This document shows, in pieces, positions 5,847 to 6,095 of a DNA stretch of 6,095 nucleotides. The stretch is taken from assembly GCA_035556755.1 (NCBI GenBank), contig DATMEP010000066.1:1-6095 (forward strand), read 5' to 3'. Position 1 is the first letter of the stretch. Each line of letters opens with the position of its first letter. The DNA comes from VRUE01 sp035556755 (lineage in GTDB: Bacteria > Actinomycetota > Thermoleophilia > Solirubrobacterales > 70-9). Made by a program: the position numbers and the translations under genes. The notes below the pieces were generated by a model, which ran no database searches, had not been told where the DNA came from, and saw nothing but the letters and a program-made list of their open reading frames with translations.

Positions 5847-6095
5847 ATGCTTCGACACTCCGTCCTCTGGATCATGCGCGACCCGCTCTCGGAGGACGCA
5901 CGCACCGCGATGCTCCAGCGGCTCGCCTACCTCGGCACCGAATGCCCGAGCGTGAGCTCCGGCGACTACGGGGCCGACGTGTTCGGCGGCTCGGAGGTGT
6001 TGCAGCGGATCAAGCCCTACGAGCGCGTCCCGGTCTGGCGCCGCGAGGCGGAGGGTCCCGTCTGCAACTACGACATGGCGCTCCACCTCGATTTC
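5847..6095 (+). CDS. Dabb (stress-responsive alpha/beta-barrel) domain protein (3' end missing)
   Basis: An open frame begins at the ATG at 5847, with GAGGA 8 bases upstream, and runs off the right edge after 83 residues. The start 'MLRHSVLWIMRD' matches the first strand of Dabb proteins (I.H.vl...), a helix follows (about 15-31), and 'CNYDMALHLDF' (73-83) matches the conserved 'yD.al...F' strand; the rest of the domain would need only some 20 more residues. Dabb proteins (PF07876) are small dimeric ferredoxin-like barrels. Some are stress-induced plant proteins, and others act as cyclases or accessory proteins in polyketide or aromatic metabolism. The specific role cannot be told here. The insert 'YERVPVWRREAEGP' between helix and last visible strand is not a standard part that I recognise. 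The gene diverges from the amidohydrolase, so shared regulation is plausible. Confidence 0.75.
   Translation, partial: MLRHSVLWIMRDPLSEDARTAMLQRLAYLGTECPSVSSGDYGADVFGGSEVLQRIKPYERVPVWRREAEGPVCNYDMALHLDF

Noticed and set aside
5762..5905. N-terminal extension of the amidohydrolase up to 5905
   Set aside because: It would cover the divergent promoter gap and the start of the Dabb gene, and relatives begin a few residues before the H-x-H motif; the TTG at 5761 has a ribosome-binding site.

Overview
The window is a gene-dense piece of a high-GC bacterial chromosome. GTG/TTG/CTG-type starts, strong G/C preference at third codon positions, lipoprotein-style secretion and the style of the small lipoprotein point to an actinobacterium. 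A Thermoleophilia/Solirubrobacterales-like lineage is possible, but that is a guess from protein style and not a proven placement. No rRNA, tRNA, CRISPR array, insertion sequence or phage gene was seen.

Left half (1-3172, plus strand): the 3' part of an ABC importer operon. A solute-binding protein of the NMT1/TauA/SsuA type, cut by the left edge, is followed by two different inner-membrane permeases of the nitrate/sulfonate/taurine class. A small predicted lipoprotein follows; its signal peptide overlaps the end of the second permease gene and has no ATG/GTG/TTG start. The ATPase subunit is not in the window and would have to lie upstream or elsewhere. The substrate cannot be read from the sequence.

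Right half (3169-5761, minus strand): a two-gene unit transcribed leftwards. The first gene is an amidohydrolase-2/ACMSD-like metal-dependent hydrolase or decarboxylase. After 28 bases comes a thiamine-diphosphate-dependent enzyme of the acetolactate synthase/2-oxoacid decarboxylase superfamily. Its stop codon shares the tetranucleotide CTAG with the stop of the lipoprotein gene, so the two operons converge with no spacer.

Far right (5847-6095, plus strand): the start of a Dabb (stress-responsive alpha/beta-barrel) protein, cut by the right edge. It diverges from the amidohydrolase across an 85-base spacer, the only clear promoter-bearing gap in the window.

Taken together, the region looks like an accessory catabolic locus: an uptake system of unknown specificity next to two carbon-carbon-bond or hydrolytic enzymes and a small Dabb protein. 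The functional link between the two halves is inferred from proximity only. No stretch over 300 bases lacks a gene.
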